From Propionicimonas sp. (lineage in GTDB: Bacteria; Actinomycetota; Actinomycetes; Propionibacteriales; Propionibacteriaceae): a stretch of DNA of 12,500 nucleotides. The DNA is taken from assembly GCA_031119515.1 (NCBI GenBank), contig JAVHXR010000037.1, forward strand, positions 1 to 12,500, given 5' to 3'. The first letter of the stretch is position 1, and each line of letters opens with the position of its first letter. Under the pieces are notes generated by a model. That model was not told the DNA's origin, searched no databases, and saw nothing but the letters and a program-made list of their open reading frames with translations. Positions 7,325 to 12,500 of the stretch are shown piece after piece. The position numbers were made by a program, and so were the translations under genes.

Positions 7325-8191
7325 TCAGTTGGACGCCCGCTGCGCACTCGCGCTGGCGTAGAGGCAGACCGCAGCGGCGGTCGCGAGGTTGAGGCTCTCG
7401 GCGCTGCCGTAGATCGGCACCGCGACCGTCCGGTCGGCCAGGGCGAGGTGTTCGACCGGCAGCCCCCAGGACTCGTTGCCCATCACCCACGCCGTCGGAC
7501 GCGAGAGCTCGGCGTCGAGATCGGTGAGGTCGGTGCCGGCGGCCCCGTCGGTGGCGAAGATCTGCATCCCGGCGCCCCGGCACGCCTCGATCGCCTCGGC
7601 GAGGTCGACGCCCACCACGATCGGCAGGTGGAAGAGGCTCCCGACACTGGCGCGCACGGTCTTCGGGTTGTACACCTCGACCGAGTCAGAGCTGAGGATC
7701 ACGGCGTCTGCGCCGAAGGCGTCCGCGCACCTGATCACGGTCCCGGCGTTGCCGGGATCGCGGACCTGGGCACAGATGACCACCAGCGAGACGTCCTTGC
7801 GGCGGTGCTTCTTCTTCGGCTGCTTGTCCGGCTTCGGCGGCTTGCGGTACAGCACGGTGTCCAGCGGCACGTCGATGGCGTGCGCGACCGCGACCACGCC
7901 CTGGGGCGTGACGGTGTCGGTGATCGTCGCCAGGTTCTGCTCGCTGACCGCGTAGTACGGCACGTCGGCGGCCTTCGCCGCGTCCAGCAGGTCGGCGTTG
8001 GCCAGCACCGCGTCCCAGCGGAAGTAGACCTCCTCGACCACCCCGGGCATCGCCAGCGCCTCCCGGACGGCCTGGCGGCCCTCCACCAGGAAGAGACCTG
8101 TCTCCTTGCGTTCGGCGCGGCGCTGGAGCGCCCGGGCAGCCCGCAGGGCAGCCTGGCTCGGCTCGGGCAGTTGGATCGGCGCGACGGTCAT
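7325..8191 (-). CDS. SpoU/TrmH-family RNA 2'-O-methyltransferase (TsnR-like)
   Basis: This SPOUT-class enzyme would transfer a methyl group from S-adenosylmethionine to a ribose 2'-OH in rRNA or tRNA. An N-terminal substrate-binding domain (about 15-105, LFLVEGRQAVREAL) is followed by a basic linker (116-132, rich in Lys/Arg/Pro) and the knotted catalytic domain (133-288). SpoU motif 1 is seen as RDPGNAGTVIRCADAFGADA (144-163, with the catalytic-type Arg154), motif 2 as VMGNESWGLP (236-245), and motif 3 as VPIYGSAESLNLATAAAV (258-275). The start at 8191 is fixed by GGAGGTG eight bases upstream; an ATG nine codons earlier lacks such a site. Mycobacterium tuberculosis has a methylase gene, tsnR, in the same place after rplT, which supports a ribosome-related role. 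The exact nucleotide target is unknown. Confidence 0.93.
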   Translation of the reverse strand: MTVAPIQLPEPSQAALRAARALQRRAERKETGLFLVEGRQAVREALAMPGVVEEVYFRWDAVLANADLLDAAKAADVPYYAVSEQNLATITDTVTPQGVVAVAHAIDVPLDTVLYRKPPKPDKQPKKKHRRKDVSLVVICAQVRDPGNAGTVIRCADAFGADAVILSSDSVEVYNPKTVRASVGSLFHLPIVVGVDLAEAIEACRGAGMQIFATDGAAGTDLTDLDAELSRPTAWVMGNESWGLPVEHLALADRTVAVPIYGSAESLNLATAAAVCLYASASAQRASN

Positions 8192-8222
8192 CGACGCACA
8201 CCTCCGGGATCTGGGCAATTGG

Positions 8223-8259
8223 CTCCAGCGCGGTCACGCACCTGCGGACCGCGCTGGAG
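8223..8259 (-). terminator. 13-bp perfect hairpin between rplT and the methylase gene
   Basis: CTCCAGCGCGGTC (8223-8235) and its exact reverse complement (8247-8259) flank an 11-base loop. On the transcribed strand the hairpin begins 14 bases after the rplT stop and is followed by CCAATTGCC, not a U-tract. It may be an actinobacterial-type terminator or partial attenuator that separates high ribosomal-protein expression from the methylase and pheST, or a block to 3' decay. Hairpin strength is certain; the function is inferred. Confidence 0.55.
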
Positions 8260-8273
8260 AAGTGGTGGACGGA

Positions 8274-8639
8274 TCAGGCGGCCTCGGCCTGATTCGCCTT
8301 GGCGAGCTCGACCAGCGCGGTGAACGCCTTGGGGTCGGAGACGGCCAGTTCGGCCAGGATCTTGCGATCCACCTCGACACCGGCGTTCTTCAGGCCGCTG
8401 ATAAATCGGTTGTAGGTGATGCCACCCTCACGGGCGGCGGCGTTGATCCGCTGGATCCACAGCGCCCGGAAGTCACCCTTGCGGGCGCGGCGGTCCCGGT
8501 AGCTGTAGGTGTAGCTGTGGAGCAGCTGCTCCTTGGCCTTGCGGTACAGCCGCGAGCGCTGGCCACGGTAGCCGGACGCCTGCTCGAGGACCTCGCGACG
8601 CTTCTTCTGCGCATTCACTGCGCGCTTCACGCGTGCCAT
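8274..8639 (-). CDS. rplT: 50S ribosomal protein L20
   Basis: L20 binds 23S rRNA early in large-subunit assembly and in several bacteria also represses its own operon. The 121-residue protein shows the expected basic N-terminal extension (MARVKRAVNAQKKRREVLEQ) followed by GYRGQRSRLYRKAKEQLLHS, DRRARKGDFRALWIQRINAA and ITYNRFISGLKNAGVEVDRK, then a helical C-terminus that ends AKANQAEAA. AAGGAG lies seven bases before the ATG. It is the third gene of the infC-rpmI-rplT operon, 31 bases after rpmI. A strong hairpin follows the stop codon. Confidence 0.99.
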   Translation of the reverse strand: MARVKRAVNAQKKRREVLEQASGYRGQRSRLYRKAKEQLLHSYTYSYRDRRARKGDFRALWIQRINAAAREGGITYNRFISGLKNAGVEVDRKILAELAVSDPKAFTALVELAKANQAEAA

Positions 8640-8670
8640 CTCTGTTTACTCCTTGAAGAATCGTTCGGGG

Positions 8671-8877
8671 TCAGTTGGCCTTGTAGCTGCCGAGGAGACG
8701 ACGTGCCTTCTTGGCATCGCCCTTCGCCACGACCGCGTCGCCGTCGAGGCGCCGGGTGCGGCTGGTCGGCTTGTGCTCGTTGAGGTGCATCTTGCCGGCC
8801 TTGCGGTGCATCACCTTGCCGGAGCCGGTCACGCGGAAGCGCTTCTTGGCACCGGAATGGGTCTTCATCTTGGGCAT
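8671..8877 (-). CDS. rpmI: 50S ribosomal protein L35
   Basis: L35 is a small, highly basic large-subunit protein. The 68-residue chain has the family signature MPKMKTHSGAKKRFRVTGSGK followed by KAGKMHLNEHKPTSRTRRL, and length is normal for the family. It sits between infC (21 bases upstream) and rplT (31 bases downstream), the classical order for this operon. AGGAG occurs about 13 bases before the ATG, somewhat far, so translation may also depend on coupling with infC. Confidence 0.99.
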   Translation of the reverse strand: MPKMKTHSGAKKRFRVTGSGKVMHRKAGKMHLNEHKPTSRTRRLDGDAVVAKGDAKKARRLLGSYKAN

Positions 8878-8898
8878 GGTGTCTTTCTCTCTCCTGGT

Positions 8899-9588
8899 TT
8901 ACAGCTCGACGTCCGGGTCCATGTTGTCGGCCGGACCCCGCTTCTTCTTCGGTTGTGCGGTCGCCTGGTGGGCGGCACGCAGTTCTGCCTGCAGGTCGCG
9001 CTCCGCTTCCGCGTCCGCGGCGCGCGTGGCGGCCCTCGCGGCCTTCGCGGCCTCGACCTCGACGCGGGCCTCGGTCTTCTTGCGGGTGGGCGAGAGCACC
9101 ATCAGCATGTTGCGGCCGTCCTGCTTCGGCGCGGACTCGATGAAGCCGTCCTCGGCGACATCGTCGGCCAGCTTCTTGAGCAGGTTGAACCCGAGCTCGG
9201 GGCGGCTCTGCTCGCGTCCGCGGAACATGATGGTGATCTTGACCTTGTCTCCGGCCTTGAGGAAGCGCACGACGTGACCCTTCTTGGTCTCGTAGTCGTG
9301 GCTGTCGATCTTGGGCCGGAGCTTCATCTCCTTGATGACCGTGTTGGTCTGGTTGCGGCGCGACTCCCGCGCCTTCTGAGCTGCCTCGTACTTGAACTTG
9401 CCGTAATCCATGAGCTTGGCCACGGGCGGGCGCGCCATCGGGGCCACCTCGACCAGGTCGAGGTCGGCCTCGCGGGCCAGCCGCAGGGCGTCCTCGATCC
9501 GCACGATGCCGACCTGTTCGCCGGCAGGGCCGACCAGGCGCACCTCGGATACATGGATGCGTTCGTTGATACGCGGTTCAGTGCTGAT
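8899..9588 (-). CDS. infC: Translation initiation factor IF-3, AUC start
   Basis: IF-3 binds the 30S subunit, keeps it free of 50S and checks start codons. The conserved N-terminus STEPRINERIHVSEVRLVG is encoded only if translation begins at ATC (9588-9586), four bases after GGAGG (9597-9593). There is no in-frame ATG, GTG or TTG between the frame's entry and the internal GTG at 9543, and that GTG would delete the first 15 residues, including the family INER motif. IF-3 genes are known to use AUU or AUC and thereby autoregulate, because IF-3 rejects such starts. The 229-residue product has the N-domain (about 6-75, LMDYGKFKYE 59-68), a linker (76-88), and the C-domain (IKEMKLRPKI 85-94, FRGREQSRPELG 122-133, PKQDGRNM 154-161). 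A 50-residue Ala/Lys/Glu-rich tail extends past the length of E. coli IF-3. Confidence 0.96.
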   Translation of the reverse strand: MSTEPRINERIHVSEVRLVGPAGEQVGIVRIEDALRLAREADLDLVEVAPMARPPVAKLMDYGKFKYEAAQKARESRRNQTNTVIKEMKLRPKIDSHDYETKKGHVVRFLKAGDKVKITIMFRGREQSRPELGFNLLKKLADDVAEDGFIESAPKQDGRNMLMVLSPTRKKTEARVEVEAAKAARAATRAADAEAERDLQAELRAAHQATAQPKKKRGPADNMDPDVEL

Positions 9589-9592
9589 GGGT

Positions 9593-9597
9593 CCTCC
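9593..9597 (-). promoter_or_regulatory. Shine-Dalgarno site that fixes the infC AUC start
   Basis: GGAGG on the minus strand is separated from the ATC codon at 9588 by ACCC. The spacing is short but the site is far from the internal GTG at 9543 (about 50 bases), so it can only serve a start near 9588. Confidence 0.75.
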
Positions 9598-9620
9598 AAG
9601 GGATCTCGGTGGTGTTTCCG

Positions 9621-9656
9621 GACAAACGAGAAGGGCCCCCGCGCATGCGGAGACCC
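9621..9656 (-). terminator. Terminator-like attenuator hairpin upstream of infC
   Basis: On the minus strand GGGTCTCCGC (9656-9647) pairs with GCGGGGGCCC (9642-9633) across the four-base loop ATGC, giving ten pairs of which two are G-U. The stem is followed directly by TTCTCGTTTGTC, the most T-rich stretch nearby. It sits 33 bases before the ribosome site of infC, so read-through would be needed for expression: the layout of a transcription attenuator. Its 5' arm directly abuts the 3' arm of the upstream 9657-9705 stem. Confidence 0.55.
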
Positions 9657-9769
9657 TGAAGGCGTGGTCCGATCCGGACCACTACGCACCGACCCGGCGC
9701 CTTCACGGCACCCAGGTGGGAGTTCAGGACTCCACTTCGCGAGGCCAGCCTCGGCTGACCGACCGCGCA

Positions 9770-9778
9770 AGTCTAGCA
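9770..9778 (-). promoter_or_regulatory. Extended -10 promoter for infC operon
   Basis: TGC followed by TAGACT (9775-9770) fits an extended -10 of the TANNNT type used by the main sigma factor in actinobacteria. No convincing -35 hexamer is found 16-19 bases upstream, as is usual for extended -10 promoters. The start would fall near 9763. It lies between the repeat array and the structured leader, consistent with an independent ribosomal-protein promoter. Confidence 0.5.
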
Positions 9779-9819
9779 GGCAGCCCGCGCCTCAGGCACA
9801 TCCGCCCCCGGCGCCCGCC

Positions 9820-10082
9820 CTAGCTGGACACTTCCCCGCGTGTACGCCGACAACACTCCAGCCAGACGCGGGACGCCACCCCACCCCAGCACTAGCTGGA
9901 CACCTCCCCGCGTGGACGCCGACAACACTCCAGCCAGACGCGAGACGCCACCCCACCACTAGCTGGACACCTCCCCGCGTGGACGCCGACAACACTCCAG
10001 CCAGACGCGGGACGCCACCCCACCCCAGCCCCAGCTGGACACCTCCCCGCCTGTACGCCGACAACACTCCAGCTAGGCGGGG
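9820..10082. repeat. Four tandem structured repeats (72, 67, 72 and about 52 bases)
   Basis: Units begin at 9820, 9892, 9959 and 10031, each with C(T/C)AGCTGGACAC. A core of about 50 bases is nearly invariant; the last unit stops at the sseB end. Each unit holds two inverted repeats whose arms interleave. Stem A is GCTGGA with TCCAGC (unit 1: 9823-9828 and 9857-9862). Stem B is CCCGCGT with ACGCGGG (9835-9841 and 9866-9872). Unit 3 repeats stem B exactly (9974-9980 with 10005-10011), unit 2 has one mismatch, and in unit 4 both arms change together to CCCCGCCT and AGGCGGGG (10045-10052 with 10075-10082). Interleaved arms mean a pseudoknot or two alternative folds. The 67-base unit breaks the reading frame, so the array is not a repeated peptide. 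The last unit contains the sseB stop codon at 10073-10075. Function unknown: terminator, mRNA-end stabiliser, protein-binding array or a copy of a dispersed element. Confidence 0.9.
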
Positions 10083-10540
10083 GACGTGCGGGAGAGCCAG
10101 CCGAAGCCGCCACCGTCGAGGGCGACCAGCCGGCGCCCGGCGGCGAGCTCGCCCACCAGGGTCGCCTCGATCACCAGCACCGCGGGGCCCGCCAGATCGA
10201 CGACGATCGCCGCCGAGCCGGTCTCGACGGCGGTGGCTGCGACATCGTCCAGGGTGCAGGGCACCGGACGGGCGGACGGGTTCCAGGCCAGCAGTGCGTC
10301 CTGGCCGGTGAACACCAGCAGGCCGGTTCGCCCGTCCGCCGAGGTGGTGCGCACCGCCGAGAGGTCGCCGTCGGCGTCCGGCGCGATCGGCAGCAACAGC
10401 CGGGCGCCGCCCAGCGCTGCCACCGCCCGCAGGTAGTCGTCGGGTTCGCCGCCCGCCGCAGCCAGCGCGGCCCGGACGTCGGGATCGGCCTCGCCCCGGT
10501 CGCCGGCGAAGCCGTGGTTGGGACTGCCCAACTGCCTCAT
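10073..10540 (-). CDS. SseB-family protein
   Basis: This 155-residue soluble protein has no signal peptide or membrane helix. It begins MRQLGSPNHGFAGDRGEADP, followed by DVRAALAAAGG, YLRAVAALGGARLLLPIAP (36-54), a segment with LLVFTGQDALLAW (74-86) and a C-terminal half of beta-like segments (AAIVVDLAGPAVLVIE). This matches actinobacterial proteins annotated as the SseB N-terminal domain family; the founding member was named from enhanced serine sensitivity in E. coli and its molecular role is not known, so no activity is assigned. The ATG at 10540 overlaps the stop of the PH-domain gene as ATGA without a clear ribosome site, implying coupled translation. The stop codon is inside the last unit of the repeat array. 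The adjacent membrane PH-domain gene suggests a partnership. Confidence 0.8.
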   Translation of the reverse strand: MRQLGSPNHGFAGDRGEADPDVRAALAAAGGEPDDYLRAVAALGGARLLLPIAPDADGDLSAVRTTSADGRTGLLVFTGQDALLAWNPSARPVPCTLDDVAATAVETGSAAIVVDLAGPAVLVIEATLVGELAAGRRLVALDGGGFGWLSRTSPA

Positions 10541-10971
10541 CGGCCCGGGCGGTGGCTCAGCCGCAGTTCCTCGAGGACGGCGACCGCCGCCCGCGCCCTC
10601 GCGCCGTCCACCCGCTGCAGCGCCATCAGCGGACGCGTCCCCGGATCATCGGTCAGCACCACGCTGGCCCAGGGGTCGTCAGGGGTGAGGCGGAAGCCCT
10701 CGATCTCGTCCCATCCGACGCGGTGCACCCGGACGCCGTTGCGGACCAGCAGGCCGTCCTCGCCGACCCGGACGCTGCTCAGGCCGATGCCCAGCATCAA
10801 GGCGACCATGACCAGCACGAAGAACACCAGGGTGCCGAGCTGGACCCCGGTGAACAGATCCCGGATCTCCGCCGGCAGCAGCACCCAGCCGGCGATCGCG
10901 GCAAGCACAAGCACCGCGGACAGTGCGATCGCCGTCCACAGCGCGGCGCGGGGCCGGAACACCGTCGCCAT
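10537..10971 (-). CDS. Two-helix membrane protein with bacterial PH-like domain
   Basis: With ATG at 10971 this is a 144-residue membrane protein. Residues 10-32 (LWTAIALSAVLVLAAIAGWVLL) and about 47-66 (GTLVFFVLVMVALMLGIGLS) are hydrophobic helices; from about 67 on a PH-like fold follows, with VRVGEDGLLVRNGVRVHRVGWDEIEGF (67-93) and WASVVLTDD (101-109), then a helix AVAVLEEL (129-136). The pattern of two helices plus strand-rich domain matches the bacterial PH domain families common in actinobacteria; their ligands are largely unknown. The frame is open further upstream to 11094 but that part lies in hisG and looks like its shadow, so 10971 is preferred. It starts five bases after the hisG stop, with no clear ribosome site, and overlaps sseB by four bases. 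Confidence 0.82.
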   Translation of the reverse strand: MATVFRPRAALWTAIALSAVLVLAAIAGWVLLPAEIRDLFTGVQLGTLVFFVLVMVALMLGIGLSSVRVGEDGLLVRNGVRVHRVGWDEIEGFRLTPDDPWASVVLTDDPGTRPLMALQRVDGARARAAVAVLEELRLSHRPGR

Positions 10972-10976
10972 GCCGG

Positions 10977-11837
10977 CTACAGCCGGCAGGCGTGGATCGA
11001 GGTCACCAGGATGCCGTCCGCGCCGGTGACCCACAGCTCGTCCATGATCCGCTGCGCCTGGTCGCGCGGGATCATCGCGCGGACCGCCACCCATCCGGCC
11101 TTCGCCAGCGGCGAGACCGTCGGCGAGTCGATTCCGGGGGTGATCGCGCAGGCCGCCGCGAGGTTGGTCTCGGACACGTTGTAGTCGACCATCAGGAAGT
11201 TGCGGGCGGTCATCACCCCGCCGAGCCGGCGCCGCAGCAGGTCGAGGCCCGCCGGGGCGGGCATCCCGCTGCGCTGGATGACGATCGCCTCGGACTCCAG
11301 GATGGGCTCGCCGAACAGTTCCAGGCCGGCCCGGCGCAGCGTGCTGCCGGTCTCGACGACGTCCGCGATCACGTCGGCGACACCGAGCCGCACCGAGCTC
11401 TCCACGGCGCCGTCCAGCTTGATCAGTCGGGCGGAGACTCCCGCCCGCTCGAGGTAGGAGGCGACAAGGCCCGGATAGGAGGTGGCGATCCGCTTGCCGG
11501 CGAGTTGCGGCACGTCGAGCGCACCGCCGCCGGGAGCGGCGAACCGGAACCGGGTGGCGCCGAAGCCCAGCGCCAGCACCTCCTCGGCCTCCGCGCCGGA
11601 GTCGAGCAGCATGTCCCGTCCGGTGATGCCGAGGTCGAGCGTGCCCTCCCCGACGTAGACCGCGATGTCACGCGGACGCAGGTAGTAGAACTCCACCCCA
11701 TTGGCCTCGTCGATCAGGACGAGCTCCTTGGGATCGGTGCGCTGCCGGTACCCGGCCTCGCGCAGCATTCCCGCCGCGGCCTCGGCCAGGGAGCCCTTGT
11801 TGGGCACGGCGATCTTCAGCAATTCAGTTCCCGTCAC
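10977..11837 (-). CDS. hisG: ATP phosphoribosyltransferase HisG, long form
   Basis: HisG joins PRPP to ATP, the committed step of histidine synthesis. The 286-residue chain shows LKIAVPNKGSL (7-17), EFYYLRPRDIAVYVGEGTLDLGITGRD (49-75), TSYPGLVASYL (119-129) and the PRPP-binding loop ADVIADVVETGSTLRRAGL (154-172). The last 75 or so residues (from about 210) form the ACT-like regulatory domain of the long form, through which histidine inhibits the enzyme; long HisG does not need HisZ. The start is GTG at 11837, with GAGGG about ten bases upstream; a TTG five codons later is a weaker option. It lies 13 bases after hisE and five before the PH-domain gene, so these are probably one transcript. Feedback inhibition by histidine is family knowledge. 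Confidence 0.97.
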   Translation of the reverse strand: MTGTELLKIAVPNKGSLAEAAAGMLREAGYRQRTDPKELVLIDEANGVEFYYLRPRDIAVYVGEGTLDLGITGRDMLLDSGAEAEEVLALGFGATRFRFAAPGGGALDVPQLAGKRIATSYPGLVASYLERAGVSARLIKLDGAVESSVRLGVADVIADVVETGSTLRRAGLELFGEPILESEAIVIQRSGMPAPAGLDLLRRRLGGVMTARNFLMVDYNVSETNLAAACAITPGIDSPTVSPLAKAGWVAVRAMIPRDQAQRIMDELWVTGADGILVTSIHACRL

Positions 11838-11850
11838 GAGCGGCGCACCC

Positions 11851-12117
11851 TCACAAGTACTCGTAGATGTCTTCGAGATCGAGCCCGAGCGCCAGCATCA
11901 GCACCTGCAGGTGGTAGAGCAGCTGGCTGATCTCCTCGGCCGCCTCCTCCTTCGACTGGTACTCCGCGGCCATCCAGACCTCGGCAGCCTCCTCGACGAC
12001 CTTCTTGCCGATCGCATGGACGCCGGCGTCCAGCGCCCGGACGGTGCCCGAGCCCTCCGGACGGGTGGCTGCCCGGTGCGCCAGTTCGGCGAAGAGGTCC
12101 TCGAACGACTTGCTCAC
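11851..12117 (-). CDS. hisE: Phosphoribosyl-ATP pyrophosphatase HisE
   Basis: HisE hydrolyses phosphoribosyl-ATP to phosphoribosyl-AMP, the second step of histidine synthesis. The 88-residue protein is an all-helical MazG-like enzyme: TFEDLF-like SFEDLFAEL near the start, VRALDAGVHAIGKKVVEEAAEVWMAAE (26-52) with the metal-binding EExxE at Glu42/Glu43/Glu46, and EEISQLLYHLQVLM (61-74). The EISQLLY form is also seen in mycobacterial HisE. It is a stand-alone hydrolase, not fused to HisI. The start is GTG at 12117, preceded by TAGGA seven bases upstream, and overlaps the mshC stop as GTGA. hisG follows 13 bases later, so the first two enzymes of the pathway are made together. Confidence 0.97.
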   Translation of the reverse strand: MSKSFEDLFAELAHRAATRPEGSGTVRALDAGVHAIGKKVVEEAAEVWMAAEYQSKEEAAEEISQLLYHLQVLMLALGLDLEDIYEYL

Positions 12118-12500
12118 CGGGGCATCCTAACCGGCAGCTCGACGGGGGCGTCAGCCGGCGGCGCCAGCCGGACCCCGAGCAGGGCGTCCACCGCGTCGGC
12201 CACGGCAGCGGGCGCGTCCGGGTCTCCGGAGCCGGCGGACGCCGCCCACTCGTCGACCAGCAGCAGCGCCCGGGGAGCGTCGAGGTCGTCCCGCAACGCG
12301 TCCCTCATCCCTGCGAGCACGGGTTCGGCGGCAGCGCCTGCGGGAGCGGCGAACGCCCGCCGCCAGACCGCCAGCCGGCGTTCGGCGATCGTCAGGTCGG
12401 AGGTCGTGAACTCCCAGTCCGCGCGGTAGTGGCGGGCGAGCAGGGCGAGCCGGACCGCCATCGGGTCGAAGCCCTCCACCATCAGGATCGAGACGAAGAC
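12114..12500 (-). CDS. mshC: Mycothiol ligase MshC, C-terminal part (5' end beyond window)
   Basis: MshC uses ATP to link cysteine to GlcN-inositol in mycothiol synthesis; it is a class I cysteinyl-tRNA synthetase relative. Only the last 128 codons are in the window. The visible part starts VFVSILMVEGFDPMAVRLALLA, which in MshC directly follows the KMSKS loop (thus lost just past the right edge), and continues HYRADWEFTTSDL and a helical region with ALRDDLDAPRALLLVDEWA. The DWEF/DWEW element and the short C-terminus favour MshC over CysS, whose C-terminal domain is longer. ATG at 12482 is internal, not a start. It ends MPR at the four-base overlap with hisE, making mshC the upstream gene of the visible operon. 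Confidence 0.85.
   Translation of the reverse strand, partial: VFVSILMVEGFDPMAVRLALLARHYRADWEFTTSDLTIAERRLAVWRRAFAAPAGAAAEPVLAGMRDALRDDLDAPRALLLVDEWAASAGSGDPDAPAAVADAVDALLGVRLAPPADAPVELPVRMPR

Larger units (their letters stand above)
9589..9763 (-). ncRNA. Structured 5' leader of the infC-rpmI-rplT mRNA
   Basis: About 175 untranslated bases separate the predicted transcription start from infC. Several stems can be drawn. CGAGG/CCTCG (9740-9744 with 9749-9753) has a four-base loop. An eight- versus seven-base stem with one bulged G joins 9716-9723 to 9729-9735. TGAAGGCG (9657-9664) pairs with CGCCTTCA (9698-9705). Inside this outer stem, GTGGTCCG (9664-9671) pairs with CGGACCAC (9675-9682), sharing base 9664. 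The last element is the terminator-like hairpin at 9633-9656. In other bacteria this operon is controlled by an L20-binding leader with a terminator; equivalence here is inference from position and architecture. No Rfam comparison could be run. Confidence 0.6.

Noticed and set aside
9578..9646. Small upstream frame starting at the ATG in the attenuator loop (22 codons) and ending inside infC
   Set aside because: No ribosome site precedes it, the start lies in a hairpin loop, and the peptide has no recognisable character.
10013..10040. G-rich minus-strand spacer between units 3 and 4, a possible G-quadruplex
   Set aside because: Only three runs of four G plus one GG are present, and the other spacers have fewer runs, so it is not a shared feature of the array.
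9820..10082. CRISPR array
   Set aside because: Repeat and spacer are not distinguishable: whole units of about 70 bases are near-identical, only four copies exist, and no cas genes are nearby.
9792..10311. Open frames across the repeat array on both strands encoding repeated peptides (for example SVVGVHAG on the minus strand)
   Set aside because: Unit lengths 72, 67 and 72 shift the frame between units, so no frame keeps the repeat; the DNA-level inverted repeats explain conservation better, and no ribosome site was found.

Overview
The window is very G+C-rich DNA (G/C in nearly all third codon positions) from an actinobacterium. An MshC fragment (mycothiol synthesis is an actinobacterial trait), the actinobacterial form of HisE, the four-cysteine PheS type known from Streptomyces and the SseB/PH-domain gene pair all support this. 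The mshC-hisE-hisG-PH-sseB-infC-rpmI-rplT-rRNA methylase-pheS-pheT-argC-argJ order suggests Propionibacteriales/Propionibacteriaceae, but that is inference, not demonstrated. Almost everything is read on the minus strand; only one gene, a uroporphyrinogen-III synthase, is on the plus strand.

Right to left (direction of transcription): (1) 12500-10073, a tightly packed set: the 3' end of mshC (mycothiol ligase), hisE and hisG (histidine synthesis), a two-helix membrane PH-domain protein and an SseB-family protein. Start/stop overlaps or gaps of 5-13 bases indicate one operon. (2) 10082-9820, four tandem copies of a 67-72 base repeat that ends on the sseB stop codon and carries two interleaved, partly covarying inverted repeats. 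(3) 9778-8274, an extended -10 promoter, a structured leader of about 175 bases with a terminator-like hairpin, then infC (AUC start), rpmI and rplT: the IF3-L35-L20 operon. (4) 8191-3736, after a 13-bp hairpin, a SpoU-family rRNA/tRNA methylase, pheS and pheT (phenylalanyl-tRNA synthetase). (5) 2870-3616 (+), hemD, convergent with pheT and divergent from a HAD-IIA phosphatase at 2804-2025. (6) 1966-1, argC and the first three quarters of argJ, driven by a probable leaderless promoter with a palindromic operator candidate.

The protein genes are conserved housekeeping genes and I see no new multi-gene system, mobile element, CRISPR array, tRNA or rRNA. The unusual content is non-coding: the structured repeat array at 9820-10082, the infC leader, and the argC promoter/operator. 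The least understood proteins are the membrane PH-domain protein and its SseB-family partner.
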